Of a DNA stretch of 64,000 nt, positions 26,273 to 38,430 are shown piece after piece. This stretch comes from Tupaia tana (Eukaryota; Chordata; Mammalia; Scandentia; Tupaiidae): contig JAKSZU010000008.1 in NCBI GenBank assembly GCA_026018925.1, positions 59,690,027 to 59,754,026 on the forward strand, read 5' to 3'. The notes beneath the pieces are model-generated. The model saw nothing but the letters and a program-made list of their open reading frames with translations. It was not told where the DNA came from and did not search any database. Each line of letters opens with the position of its first letter. Position 1 is the first letter of the stretch. Made by a program: the position numbers and the translations under genes.

Positions 26273-28575
26273 GACCCTGGGCTAAGGCCCTCTGATTTTT
26301 AACTGCTAGTCCATGTACACTTACCACATTGATCTTGATCAGACTGAGTTAGGTGTTATAGTCATTGAAAAAATAAATTCAAATATTAATGCTTGATTCT
26401 AAGTACCACGTATTTATACTAAGCAAATGGAGTAGTAATTTCCCCCCCTTTATTTTAAGTCTGACTTAATTAATCATGGAAAGGACTACTCAACTAGAAA
26501 TAGGGCAGCTTTCTCCCCACCTCCTTTTCTCTAGACTTTTGTTATTCAAATGACTGTATTTTTCCCTGTTTAGGAGAATATGGAATATACACTTTCCCCT
26601 TTCCTTGTCTGATCCTCCATTACTCATAAATTTAAAGGTGGAGCAAAACACAAGTTTTGGGTATTGGCACACCATCTCCATGCCTGGTGCATAATAGCTG
26701 TTCCACAAACGAGTTCAGCATTATCTAGGATTTGTCACTTCTGTCATCTTTATTTAGTTTGAGGTGATGTGTGACTTTGACCTAGGAACTTTTTGAAGTG
26801 CATGGCTATGAGTCCCAGAGGTTTGGTTGTTTTTGATTTACAAAGTACTTTTCAACATTAACTTTGTAATGAAGGAACTTATTCCCAGAAGATGTTTTAG
26901 CCAGGAGTATACATGTCATCATTTATAACTAGAGCAAATAATAAAGTATATGAAACCATACATGATGAGGCCCATTAGGTTATTTCTAGATAACTTTGCC
27001 CTTAAGTTAAACTGGCTGTGTTTTTCCATGTCTATGTCTGATAAGTGTATTTATCTCAACATCAGGTTTTGCAAGATTAATAATCCTTCTTTCTTAAGAG
27101 GGTCTGTTTAAAATAGAAGACAGTTATCTTGACATGAATTATATAAATATGTGCCAAATATTATTATGCTTTCATATTTTAAAGCATATCTGATATAAGT
27201 ATATTTTTGATCAGGCATCTTTTCAGAAATACAAGGTATATGTGGTAAGAAAGAAAGTGGCTAGGTTAGAAAGGTATTTTTTACCTCGAATAATACTATG
27301 GTCTCAAAGCTTTAACCTGAATTATTAGTGCATATAAATCCATCTTCTTAATTAAATGGAATCTTTGGCCATTGAACACCAGCATATGGATGGAGTTAGT
27401 TACTAGATGTTATTATGAGGCTGGCCTGGCCACATAATCCATTAGAGGTAGGATTCATTTATATTGGTAGCAGCAAAGTGATTTTTATGGTTGTAAGAGT
27501 CTTCTCTTTGTTCTGTCAGTATCAATTATTTCAGTCCCAATAAAAATCGAAAAAGGGGGTCAGGTTTATGATCTGTGCTTTGGATGGATAATTTGTAACA
27601 TTTCTATCCAATAATTCAGAAGTGTTTTTGTTTTTCTTTCTGAAAAGGACCTGTACTACACAGTTTGTCTAAACTACCTGAGAGTGTGGCTACAGGGAAA
27701 GTGAGTGTGATACCATGGAATTGTAATGTTAGAAAATTTCACTGAGAAGCATAAATAGATAATAAAATAATAAATGTGTACTTATAAAAGTGCTTGGGAA
27801 TTGTGCCAGCATTGATCAAATATTATTAAGATTTTGGAGGAATAATCTATGTTTAGAAGTATGGTAATAAAGGAGAGAAGGTCTACTTACTTAATGGTCT
27901 GAAATTTTTGTCAGTCTTTTGGATGATACACCAGTAAAGTACTAAAAAAAAAAAAAAAGAAAGAAAGAAAGAATGATGGCCTTGCAAAGACAGTATAAGT
28001 TGAATGCAGAATTGGCATACCAGAATGGAGGGAATAATAGAAACTGGTTCATAAGGCTATGGAAAGAATAGTAAAATGTAGTGTTGTAAACTCCAAGATA
28101 TGCAAGGACCCAATACATGTAAATTATTGTCCTTTCCAGTGGACAAATATTTTTACAGGAAGGTAACTATCAGTCAGAATAAAGAATAATTTTCTAATAA
28201 TTCTTACCTTCTAAAAATTGTGACTTGACAAATTTCTGTTTTAGGAGTACTGAAGTAGTATTTAACTAATCATCCTTCAGGAGGTTATAAAGGGAAACAG
28301 TGACTGGAAAGTGAGGCCGCATGTCAATGATGTTTTAAGTATTACATGCAGTAGCAGTGACTCCATCTCAGTGATTTGTTTTACACTGTGCAGCACGACT
28401 GTATGGAAACGTGAAGATGGAAGGTGCTAGTCACCAAGGAGGGAGGAGCTTAGCAGACAGCAGTTACTAGGGTTAATAAAATCAGCTCAACACTAACTGC
28501 CCCACCTCCACTTTTTAGATGATAACACCATGAGGACTTTGTGAGGCATGTTGCAAACTTATGAAACTTACCTTA
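26273..28575. other. Unique AT-rich non-coding DNA
   Basis: No gene. An A-run with (GAAA)n lies at about 27943-27972. The ORF at 26490-26708 (minus) has no recognised motif. Confidence 0.5.
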
Positions 28576-28579
28576 ACCT

Positions 28580-28720
28580 AGAGGGTGTGCACTCTATTTT
28601 GCAGGTGGGAAAACTAAAGCAGAGAAAGGAGGAGTAATTTGGTCCAGATTACCTAGGTGGTAAGGTGCAGATCTGGAATTTGACCCGTTTGTCTAATCTA
28701 AAGGTGAAGCTCTTCCTTAC
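28580..28720 (-). mobile_element. MIR relic
   Basis: It reads as reversed MIR core: 'ttttgcaggtgggaaaact', 'aagcagagaaaggagg', 'attacctaggtggtaaggtgcag' and 'tctggaatttgaccc'. The ORF at 28665-28967 starts inside it and continues into unique DNA. It resembles no protein I know. Confidence 0.75.
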
Positions 28721-28967
28721 ATGCGCTGTGCTGTGTGTACTCATAGCAGCAGTTGTCCAGATGCATGGATACTGTGGATGTCATAATTCTATGGTAGATG
28801 GACTTTTACTGTACCGGGTGCTACTTACATTGTGCTACTGCTTCGGCATGGTACCCTCGTATATGCTTTGTAGGTCATATACTCCAAATTCAAGGTGTTG
28901 GGCAAAAGTTCCTAAATGCCAGAAGTGTGGTACTTTTATTCTAACATTATTGTTTTCCTCAGTGTGA

Positions 28968-29602
28968 ATTTATGTCCATGCACAATGTTATTAGTAGAAT
29001 GTAACATACTAAGCTGATCAAAAAAGACTGTGGCAAGCAGATAGGATGGTGTTTAATATTCTCTTCTGACATGTGAGTCCAAAGAGCTGAACTCTTCAGG
29101 AACTGATACAGTCTGGTGATAGACATTGAGATGCTCAGTGATGTAGATCTGTATATTAGACATTTTTGGGTCTTAGGTACTCATTTAGTAATAATGGAGA
29201 ATGTCGATAATTACACTGCTGGCATATAAGAGCAGAAAGAGACTTTGTAACTTAGTGGAAGAAACTATATCAAAAGTTACATGAGTAAGTACCGGTTGCA
29301 GAGGTCATCTAAAAGCACAAATTCCCTAGAGTAATTAGAAGGTTATGAAGGAAAACAGATCAAGATATACAATCTCTGAAGTGATTATACAAACTTAAAT
29401 TCAGAAAGTTTGTAAACAAACAGTAATTATTATTGATGGATTATGGCTAGAGGTATGAAAGAAAGAAAAATTAGCAGACAATACTAGATTAGATTATTAA
29501 TTGAGAGAAAAACACTGATATAAGAGATATTAGTAGGATGATTGGCAAAATTTAAATATAAATTATGTACTACATATCTTATCTATCAAAAGGAATTATC
29601 CT
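28968..29602. other. Unique AT-rich non-coding DNA
   Basis: No gene or repeat recognised. Confidence 0.5.
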
Positions 29603-29849
29603 GGGGTCAGCAGGCGGCATGGAGATTAAGGTGCTGGATCCCACATGTCCAGTTGCACGTTTCGAGTCTTGGACTCAGTGTCTTCAAAATCACACCAGGC
29701 ATGTGTGTGCATGCTCGAAAATCATGAAATGAGAATGGAGAAGGGATTCTGGTGGGGTTATTCCCCCTGAGAGTAGGTCATTTCTCACTTTATTTCTGTC
29801 TCTACGGTGAGTGCATGTGCCCTGTGGTAAAAAAAAAATCTAAATAATA
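29603..29849 (+). mobile_element. tRNA-derived SINE, long type, diverged
   Basis: It has the head (ggggtcagcaggcggcatgg), a B-box-like gtttcgagtcttg, the body and the end (gtgagtgcatgtgccctgtgg), then a short A-tail followed by (ATA)n-like sequence. Confidence 0.9.
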
Positions 29850-30334
29850 ATAATTCTGTATTAGTGAAATATACTATGAGCCCATCAGAAAATATCCTGT
29901 TCTTAGATGATTCATAGTGAACTAGTTAGAATAAAAGGCCATAATGCTTGCAACTTCCTTTCATATGGTTCAGCAAAATATTCACAGTGATACTGTTATT
30001 AATTCTCAGTATTAAACATATGTTTTATATATTAGAATGTAACTTTTTTAAGTTTGACAGATACCAAATAAAAGGTAGAGAAAAAGAAGATGCTCCTAAA
30101 TAGTAAAATTAGTAAAGACAGCAATAATAATGTTTACTGAACTTTGTAGGTAAATTAAGTTTGACAGATGCAAAACTATCCAAAGGTCAGAATAACTGTG
30201 ATGGAGACACTAAAATAGAATGTTCACTCTAGTGTTCTAACGTTCATTTATGTATGTTCACATCAGTGTCTATTTAATAATAACACAAAACTCTTCTCGA
30301 ACTTCTTCTTGAAGGGCAGTGAGTTTTCAAATTA
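29850..30334. other. Unique AT-rich non-coding DNA
   Basis: No gene. Parts near 29960-30060 vaguely recall old L1 3'UTR sequence, too weakly to call. Confidence 0.4.
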
Positions 30335-30349
30335 CCAAAACATATTCTT

Positions 30350-30616
30350 TTTTCTTTTTTTTTTGGAGAGATTTTGCTATAGGGCGCGTGCGCTCTCCAG
30401 AAAGACAGAGACACAGAGATAGAAAGCGAGAAATCAACCCCCCCCCCCAAGGGGGGTGGCCACACCACAATCCTTTCTCCTCCAGTCTCTTCTCAGAATC
30501 TTGGGCACATACGCACATGCGCCAGGCGTGAGTTTAAGCCACCGGGTCTGGGATTCGAGCAGCGGTAGGCTACACGGGAGTTCGGCGACATAGCCATTAC
30601 GCTAACTTCTGGTCCC
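30350..30616 (-). mobile_element. tRNA-derived SINE, long type, with target-site duplication
   Basis: Reverse near-consensus copy with a perfect 15-bp duplication, ccaaaacatattctt, at 30335-30349 and 30617-30631. A C10 run is inside the body, expanded from the usual C6. Confidence 0.95.
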
Positions 30617-30631
30617 CCAAAACATATTCTT

Positions 30632-30911
30632 GAACGATGGAAGAGATAGTATTGTGACACAGAAAGAAGACAAGGTAGATGAGGAAAGAAAGCTCCTCTA
30701 AATTTTATCCATCAGAAAAGTTCTATATTAGGAATTTTAATTGGAGGAAAACAAATGTTGATAATGATCAGATATAGAAATTTTTTTTAAAAGAGGACCT
30801 TAAGAGTATATATAGAGGGAACTAGGAAGAGAAAAACAGGTCATCTCTCAACTCATATACATAAGGTTACCGAATGCACTGACCAGTATAGTTTTAGATC
30901 TCATATCTCTT
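30632..30911. other. Unique non-coding DNA
   Basis: Short stretch, nothing recognised. Confidence 0.5.
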
Positions 30912-31097
30912 TCTTTCCTTTTAAAATTTTTAAGAATTATACCAGAGGACACATGCATTTACTGGAGAGAGACAGAGAGAAAAAGAGAAAAAATGAAAAT
31001 GAGAAATCACTCCCATGGGTCATGGCCATGCTGCATTCCCAACCCATCTCTTCTCTTGGGATTTTGGGCACACACATGTCCATACCCAGCATGTTTT

Positions 31098-31114
31098 TCT
31101 TTTTTTTTTTTTAA

Positions 31115-31152
<38 letters not shown>

Positions 31153-31308
31153 TTATGATTATTATTTTTCACATGAGTTTTGCCAGAGAAAGACAGAGAG
31201 GGAGAGAGAGGGAGAGTTAGAAAGCAAGTTTCCAGGTCCGGGACTCGAACTGTGGTTGGCCATGTGGGAATTCCAGTGCCTTAACCACCATGGCACCTGC
31301 TGGACACA
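31098..31308 (-). mobile_element. tRNA-derived SINE, short type, nested in another SINE
   Basis: Reverse short-type copy: poly-T, (TTTA)n, 'gttttgccagagaaagacagag', 'gaaagcaagtttccaggtccg', ending in the reversed head 'ggcacctgctgga'. The host sequence is duplicated on both sides (atacccagcat followed by T-rich DNA) at about 31082 and 31309. This shows that the short type was active after the older long-type copy was in place. Confidence 0.9.
31117..31154. repeat. (TTTA)n microsatellite
   Basis: About nine tandem units in the tail of the nested SINE. Confidence 0.95.
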
Positions 31309-31410
31309 ATACCCAGCATTTTTTTCAAGCCACTGAGTCTAAGACTTGAACTGCACAGTCAAGCCATGTGGGATCCAGCCACCCGAACCACCATAGCATC
31401 TACTGTCCCA

Positions 31411-33889
31411 GATTTCACATTTCTTATCTTAATAAGTCTGTGGGAGGAAAAAGAAGTTCCTTACTATTCTTATTAGCCATAGGGCCTCTTATTGGCAAGT
31501 CATCTTGTTCTTCCATTTGCACTGTCCTATCGTTATCCTCTTGGGTCTTTTTCTTATCTGTTTAAGGTGAAAGCAAAAGGGTCAAAATAGCATATATTTA
31601 TCGAACCATCATTCATATTTTCACAAGATTCTTCTCATCAGGTACTGCTAGGAAGCTTTTTGAGCTGTTTTTTGGCAGACCTTGCATTCCAAGTCCATTT
31701 GTTATTACTTTTTATCAGTTTTATTTTCTTTTCTACCTGTTTATTAAACTTCTATGTAAGTAGTAATAAATTTTCCCTTCTTCAATCTCAAGCCATTTCT
31801 TAAAGGGCTCTAGTGAAGGGTAGTCTAAGGTACAGGGCAGGAGTTTCTGTGGGCTGTGTAATTAATATTATATGTTATAGTAAAAGAAATCTCAGGTGGA
31901 TAAATAGAATGCTTTGAAGATATAAATAAGGAATGGTGGTTTACCTTATCAAAAATCTGCAGAAAAGTTAGTGCCTAATTGCATGCTGAAGTCAGAGAAA
32001 AACAACAGCAATAGCAACTACAAGAAAACAAAATAAATGATATAAAGAATAAAGAGAAATGGACACTATGCTCTTTCTTTTAAATACATTAAACCCAAGA
32101 AAATGATAAAAGAAAACATTGTCCTCTATCAGATAGGAAAAGAAAGCTCTTAACTCTTGACATACAAAAGGCAAAGACTTCTAATAAGCATTTTCCTTAC
32201 CTCTGTCTTCCCACAAAAAGGTCATCTTTGATCTAATCACTAGAATAGCCAACACCTGGGCTGGGAGGGCAGAAAGTCATGATAAAAGAAGGAATGAACT
32301 AGAGAATGTATTAAAAAAAAAGTAAAAGGTTGTTCAAGTGCTGGGCTTGGCAATCTTTACTATATAAATGAAACACTTTTAAGTATGGGATGACAGTTCT
32401 TTTTTTTGGGGATTTCAGTTCATATGATACATACATTGTCTTCTAAATTCATTCATTAGCTTAGTATGTGCAGAGCTTGGAGGAAATCAAAAATGAATAT
32501 AGAAAGGACCCAACTCTTAAGAAATCCACACATAGTATACTAGTCTTGGGCAAGAGTTTTTATAAAACGTTATAATGTGATGTAGTTATAAAATTATTCA
32601 AGATGCACAACTTGCTAATAAGTAGGTTCTCGTGGGTCCAGAGATAATTATCAATTGTTTTATGTAGCCTCAGGGAAACTTTATCAAGTCACTTAAGTAT
32701 GAATTTTCAATGAGGTTTTTTTTTTTTTTTTTTTTCTTTCATGAAAAGGATAAGATGGTGATATTGATGAGGGAGCAGAACAAAGGTCTGGTTAAGTGGA
32801 CAAGTACAGGAACATACGGTTTATCAGGACAGGAACAGTGGCATGGAGTGGGAAACAATCCAGTGTAGTAACTAGTTAACAAATGGACCAGAGTCCAAGA
32901 TAACATCTGGATTTGACAACATTATTCTTTATAGGAGAGTCCAGGTTTAAGGGAGAGAAGATGACATCTTTGGTTCAGAACCTCTAACTTCCATAGGTAA
33001 AGTAAGGGTTTTGTTCTAAGACTCATGTTCAGAGACCTTTCTGCACAGATCCAGGCTATCACATCCTTTGTGATTTGATCCCTGGTGTATGTAATTTAAG
33101 TTGATTTTGATTAAGTATTTTGGTAATGTTTCCCTTAATACCTCTTTTTATATTTGAGCACATGGAGTTTGAAGATAATATATTGTCATTATCATTTGAT
33201 CTTGTCCAATGAGCCTAAATTCCAAAAATTTTCTCCAACCTGGATAAGCAGAATTAGACTTTTTAGGTTATAAGCCCAAATCTGAATTTTGGGGTTTACC
33301 GCATTTGATAAAGCAAAAGGTTTTTCTAGAGAGAAATCCAACAGAACTTTCTTTTGATTGAAAAATCCCTGAGATAGTTGACTACTGTAAGGTTGGAGAG
33401 AGAAAGGAAGAGGGTCAAGGAGAGAAAAGAGTTGCCTTGTGCCTCCTACCTGCAGGAGAGATTTTCATCAGGAAAGGAAAAGACAGGAAAAGGGAGGGCA
33501 GGAGAATGAGGTTGGGATTAATATAACTGAAGGCTCTGGCTTTTTCTATTTGACCTTTGAACACCCAGTATGCCATTCACTGGTAAATATGACTGAATCA
33601 GTGTCCTAGAATTTAAATAACCAAGCAGATTAGACAATCCTTTCCACCATTCAAGTAGTGAACATAAGCGTTCTTAAAGAGGCAGATGAGGTCTTGCATG
33701 CAGATTAGATGTTACAGCCATAAATATTTTCTATTATTTATTAGTCTCTGATGCTCACAAAAGCGGAAACCTCCTGAAAGAAATTGGTCTATATAATAAT
33801 CATCTCAGGTAAGTTTTAAGGTCAGTTATTCTGTTCATTTTTGGAGTTTACTCCATCTTGTCTAGGGCTTTAATGTAGGTTATTGTTAT
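31411..33889. other. Unique AT-rich non-coding DNA
   Basis: No gene. About 32425-32560 (gtatgtgcagagcttgg.. then caactcttaagaaatcc) resembles the same unnamed old dispersed repeat as 685-790. A run of about 20 T at 32716-32736 has no retroelement I recognise beside it. Confidence 0.45.
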
Positions 33890-35330
33890 TTCTTCTGCAC
33901 CATGTCTGTGAAAATACAAAACCATTCATATATGTATGTATATTATCTATCACAAAAGTCTCCCTTGACTTTATTTACCACCCCATATTATATGCCCTGA
34001 TCATAACAAAATGTCTTGATATTGTTGTCTATGATGTTCTTTCCATTCTTTCTTTCCTGTTCTCTTCTCAAATATATCCAATTCAGTATTCCTTTCCTCA
34101 GCAGTCCATTAACACTGCGTTAAGGTTACCAGTGACTTCCATGTAGTCATATTCAATTTAACCTCTCTTCTTAACTCAGCATCATTAAACAAAGTTGACT
34201 CCCTCCATCTTGAAGCACTTTCTCATATTGACTGACTGCTCCTTCTCAATTCCTTCATTAATTTATTCTTTGCTCAATATCTAAGCACTGGAGTTCTCCA
34301 AGAGTCTGTCTTAGAACTTCTTCTCTTGTCAAGCTGTATTCCATCTCCAGAAGATGACCTTTTTGATTCTACAGCTTTAAATACCATCTGTGTAAGAAAG
34401 GCTTTCAAGTATTTATTTTCAGACCTGACTTCTCTCTGGAACTTCTAACTTGTATTTCCATCTGCCTACTTAAAAGGTCCTCATGGATCTTTAACAAGCA
34501 TTTGAAATTTAATATGTCTCCAAAACAACACTTGATCATTTGCCACACAAATTTGTTCTTCTCCAATCATTTCATCTCAGGCAGTTTCATCAATATGCAT
34601 CCAATCGGTTTAAGTAAGAAAGCTAGGAGTTGACATTTATTGTTCTCTTTTTCACATCCTCTCATATCCAATGCATTGTAAGTGATGTCAACCCTACCTC
34701 AAAATACCTTCTGAACCTAGCCATTTTTTCCACTTAGTCCATGTCATCATGCTTTCTTGCCTGAACTATGGCTGCGTCATGTGGTCTCACTGTATTCCAC
34801 TCCTTTCTCCTTAGAATCCATTCTGTATAGAGCAGCCAAAGCAGTCTTTTGAAATGTAGTTCATCTTGTTACTCATCTGTTTTACTTAAAATGTGTCAAT
34901 TGCTTCTCAGTGTCACTGAAGTCTTTATTTCTTGCCCTGAGTTTGGACTCTCCTGCTTACTTCTGTGCCCTCATCTTGCACCGCGGCCCCATCTCTTCCC
35001 AGCCATGTGGCTGTTTTTCAGACATGCCATAATCATTGATTCCCATTGTAGGGCTGTTCTCTCTGCCTTGAACATGCTTCCTTTTGGATCATTGCACAGT
35101 CACTTCTGTCATTTAGATCCTTTTTATTTGTCACCTTTATATTTGTGTACATACAGTTTACTTATTTCTTCATTTTTTGGTTGGTTGATTTTCTTTTCAT
35201 ATTTTTTACTTCCTCCTGGAAGATAAGTTTCTCAGTCCTCAAAGAGTTCTCATAGAGTACCTGATATTTGATAGATCCTCTAGAAACATAGAAAAATAAA
35301 TGGATGGATGAATAGATGTCTAAATATCTT
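33890..35330 (+). mobile_element. L2 LINE relic including reverse-transcriptase region
   Basis: A long stretch in L2 order. Decayed RT-coding sequence runs about 34120-34850, with landmarks 'aggttaccagtgacttcc', 'ctttaaataccatctgtg', 'cagacctgacttctctctgg' and 'gcctgaactatggctgcg'. Then come 'agagcagccaaagcagtctt' and 'ctgttctctctgccttga', with the 3' terminus near 35320. The catalytic YADD-like motif is destroyed at the expected place (after 34390). The ORFs 33883-34146 and 34849-35226 are fragments without function. L2 has been extinct in placentals since early mammalian evolution. Confidence 0.75.
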
Positions 35331-35984
35331 TCATTCGTAGGTGTATTTTACGCTGTGCACCACTTAGGTACAATTTGATTTCCTTCCAGTTTGAACACCA
35401 GGAAGAATATTAGCTGTTCCTTTGTTGCCTTTTGGTGAGTATATAAAAAGTGTGCTTGCCAGTTGGCAATTGGGGGAATCCAGGAAAGGAGAACTGCTAT
35501 GATAGATGTTTCTGTAAAGTAAGATATAAATGATTGCCACAGTGCGTATTCATGTGAATACAATTATTTTTTATTAAAAATATTTTTCATTAAAAAAAGT
35601 ATTTCTGTAGGCTGGGATATTGCAAGTGGATAGCAAGATGAAATTGAGAAAATTAAACAGAAAGAGCCCTGCATTTAGGTGTGCTGCAAAAGCCTAAGTC
35701 AATGACATTTTATAGTAATGAATGTGATGAAGAACTGGGGATAAACTGAAAATTAGGGAGGCATAAATCCCCCAGGAACACGTAGATGCTCCCAGTTTCT
35801 GTCTGTAATCCTATACTCTAATGCATAGTTAAGGCTTGCTCGCTCTCTCTCTTTTTTTTTCCTTTGGTGAGAACTCTCATGATATTTGATTTTCAACTTG
35901 GAGCCATCTCTCCCTACACTGAACTCTCAGAAGATTTTGCCCCCATTTCTCATGATAATGACTATTTACTATTTTCTTTTAATA
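35331..35984. other. Unique AT-rich non-coding DNA
   Basis: No gene or repeat recognised. Confidence 0.5.
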
Positions 35985-36135
35985 TTTGTGTACATTTCTT
36001 AATCTCTTCTAGACTGCAAACTCTTTAAGATGAGACACTGTGCTTTGTTTTGTTTTAATTACTCTGTTCCATATAATTTCCTGCAAATAGTTGGAGAATA
36101 CCATAAATATTTATTTTTATGAGTACATGAATAAT
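35985..36135 (+). mobile_element. L2 3' end fragment
   Basis: The pattern 'tctagactgcaaactctttaag', 'actctgttccatata', then 'aataccataaatatttattt' matches the last 120 bp of L2. It is diverged and 5' truncated. Confidence 0.6.
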
Positions 36136-36268
36136 TACGAGATAAGTGTGGATTATGTGAATATATGTGTGTGCACACATTATATATACATACATATATA
36201 TGTATAGATAAATGCTGAAACTGCAGGAGCATAATCAGTGTTGAAGAAAAAATGTTAGAGACTTTTTT

Positions 36269-36534
36269 TTTTTTTTTTTTTTTTGGAGAGGTTTTTGCTA
36301 TAGGGCACATGAGCTTGCCAGACAGACAAAGAGAGACAGAGAAACAGAAAGCGAGAAATCACCCCCTGGGGGGATGGCCACGCTGTAATTCCTTCTCCTC
36401 AATTCTCCTCTCGGGATTTTGGGCACGCACGCACATGCGCCTGGCGTGAGTTTTAAGCTACCAGGTCCAGGACGCGAACCGTGGTCCACTATTGGGAGTC
36501 CAGCGACGTAGCCATTATGCTAACTGCTGGTCCC
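36269..36534 (-). mobile_element. tRNA-derived SINE, long type, young
   Basis: Reverse copy with a poly-T of about 20. The target duplication is an agacttttt motif (left from 36259, right from 36536). Confidence 0.95.
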
Positions 36535-36544
36535 AAGACTTTTT

Positions 36545-36749
36545 ATTTAATGTGTATGTTCTGGGGAGGACAGTAGTCTCTATAAACATAGGAAATAAAG
36601 AATAATAAAAAATAAGATATCTCTAAAATGTGCTGCTACTCTAGAGGGTTTAAAATTAAGACAGTTTTAAGAAATTTTATTTAAGAGATTTAGATTTAAT
36701 GTGAAGATGGATGGGTGGATAGATGTTTGAATAGACAGACAGATAGATA
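36545..36749. other. AT-rich DNA with GATA/GACA-like repeats
   Basis: Short runs of gata/gaca/ggat units (36700-36750) with no gene. Confidence 0.5.
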
Positions 36750-36827
36750 TTGGATTGTTGGAAAAGTCATGACACATCTTTACATAGAGAAACAGAATAA
36801 TACGTAATGACTTTTCTGACAACCCAA
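36750..36827. mobile_element. Mariner-type MITE, 78 bp
   Basis: A near-palindrome. The left end ttggattgttggaaaagtca is matched in reverse by the right end (tgacttttctgacaaccca). A TA dinucleotide abuts the left side; on the right it has mutated. Size and TA target fit a deletion derivative of a mariner transposon, like MADE1. Two relatives are at 39536 and 45054. Confidence 0.85.
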
Positions 36828-37223
36828 GAGATAACACTGAGAATTTAAAATTAAAATAGAAAAATAGGAAGGTAAACAGATAGGTCGATAGATAGGTAGA
36901 GAGATAATGTCAAGGACCTATTCGTATATTGCTTTCCTGTGTAAAACCAATGTAAAGTACTTTTATCCTTTTAAATTGCAGGTAAACAGTTAAAATATTT
37001 TTAAAATTGTATTCTTAATGATGTTTTTTATAATTTGTTAATTTCCATATTTGGTGCAGTTTTTTTTTTTTTAAAGTTCATTTAATGGTATAATTTAATA
37101 GCTGTTTAAAATCCCATTGTGATTTATAAAACTTAATTTTACATTATTATATCAGCATATGGATATCAAATTATAAAACAAATTATATTTCTTGTAACAG
37201 TATACAAAAAAAAACTTCTTTTT
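36828..37223. other. AT-rich DNA with short GATA-like repeats
   Basis: A degenerate (GATA)n at about 36876-36907. No gene. Confidence 0.5.
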
Positions 37224-37399
37224 TAAACAAGAATTATTTTATTTTATTTAACTTTATGTATTTATTTAAATTTAAACAGAGAGGGACAGAGAGAGAGAGA
37301 GAGAGGAAGTGAGAAAGCAAGCCACCAGTCCAGGACTTGAACCATGGTTGGCCACATGGGAGTACAGCATCCTTAACCACCAAACCACCTGCCAGCCCC
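37224..37399 (-). mobile_element. tRNA-derived SINE, short type
   Basis: Reverse copy: an AT-rich tail with TTTA units, 'aaacagagagggacagag', (GA)n, 'gtgagaaagcaagccacc', 'gacttgaaccatgg' and the reversed head to 'ctgccagcccc'. The target motif 'aacttcttt' occurs on both sides. Confidence 0.9.
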
Positions 37400-38062
37400 A
37401 GGAATAACTTCTTTAATGAGAGTGTAGTTAGAATCCCTACCCCCTGGGATATTAATTCACATCTGGGGGACCAATAAGCCACCACTAAAATTCTGCAAAG
37501 AATATATTCAAGACACAAAACTTACTTGTCTAAGACAAACAGGTGTTCCTTATGAAAATAAGGTAAGGTATTTAGAGACTCCTCGAATTTTTACAACATT
37601 TTATTCTGAATAAATACAAGCTTAATGATTCATCAGTTACTCCTATTATCTAAATAGTTGACATTAACGTTTTATTATTTTTATCCAGCCAGTAGAATAA
37701 TTTCCTGATACTATCTGTTTATACACGTAATGTAGTCTAGAGAGTGCTTAAACTTTATTTTTATCATTAGGTATTCATTAGACAATCTTTTATGGAGGTA
37801 AGATATTTATGTTAGCAAAGGCCAGTTTAACCTATATGTCTAATACAATGCTTTATTTTATTTTCAATATAGATTATTAGAAAATATTAAACTATAGAAC
37901 TGTTTCTTAGTAAGCACTTTTGTCAATATTTTTTCCTATTTTCCTGTTACAAAATTTGTATTTTTCAAGAAAAGGTATTACAATTAAAATAGAAAATGTT
38001 ATATTACCCTTTACAACACAGTAACAAATGTTTGCATGTATACTTCAAAACATGAAATGCAA
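37400..38062. other. Unique AT-rich non-coding DNA
   Basis: No gene or repeat recognised. Confidence 0.5.
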
Positions 38063-38234
38063 TGCCAGTAGTTTGTGTAGAGATTAAGGTGTTGGACTCC
38101 CACACGACCAGTGCAATTTGAGTCCTGGACTGATGGCTTAAAGATCACAATGGGTACATGTGTGTGTGTGCCCAAAATCTTGAGATGGAGGAGAAGGGAT
38201 TGTGGCATGACTATCCTTCTGTGATTTCTCGCTT

Positions 38235-38235
38235 T

Positions 38236-38290
<55 letters not shown>

Positions 38291-38297
38291 TCTCTCC
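38235..38297. repeat. (C)n(CT)n microsatellite
   Basis: A run of C, then about 25 CT units, lying at the naturally CT-rich end of the SINE. Confidence 0.95.
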
Positions 38298-38330
38298 TGT
38301 GAGCACACACACCTTATTGGGGGAAATGAA

Positions 38331-38415
38331 AAAAAGAAAGAAAGGAGGAAAGGAGGGGAAGGAGGAAAGGAGGAAAGAAGGAAAGAAGGAAAGGAAGGAA
38401 GGAAGGAAGGAAAAA
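38331..38415. repeat. GAAA/GGAA purine repeat
   Basis: Mixed gaaa, ggaa and aagg units, all purine on the plus strand. SINE tail derived. Confidence 0.9.
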
Positions 38416-38430
38416 AGAAAAAAACCTCAA

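Larger units (their letters stand above)
30912..31410 (-). mobile_element. Old long-type SINE split by a nested SINE
   Basis: The tail/body side is at 30912-31097 (gcatttactggagagag.., catggccatgctgcattcc, gggattttgggcacacac). The head side is at 31309-31410 (caagccactgagtctaagac.., gaaccaccatagcatctactgtccc). The two halves join after removal of the inserted short-type SINE and one copy of the duplication. Confidence 0.85.
38063..38430 (+). mobile_element. tRNA-derived SINE, long type, with large simple repeats
   Basis: The head (gccagtagtttgtgtagag) is diverged. The body 'gtgcccaaaatcttgag' and 'ggaggagaagggattgtgg' is clear. The pyrimidine part has grown into C10 plus (CT)n. After 'gtgagcacacacaccttatt' the tail is a purine-only GAAA/GGAA run. 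Confidence 0.85.

Noticed and set aside
28665..28967. 100-codon ORF with several Cys residues
   Set aside because: It starts in a reversed MIR and has no recognisable zinc-finger spacing or splice context. Chance ORF.
34849..35226. 125-codon hydrophobic ORF that could suggest a membrane protein
   Set aside because: It lies in the decayed L2 3' region. The hydrophobic look comes from the T-rich composition.
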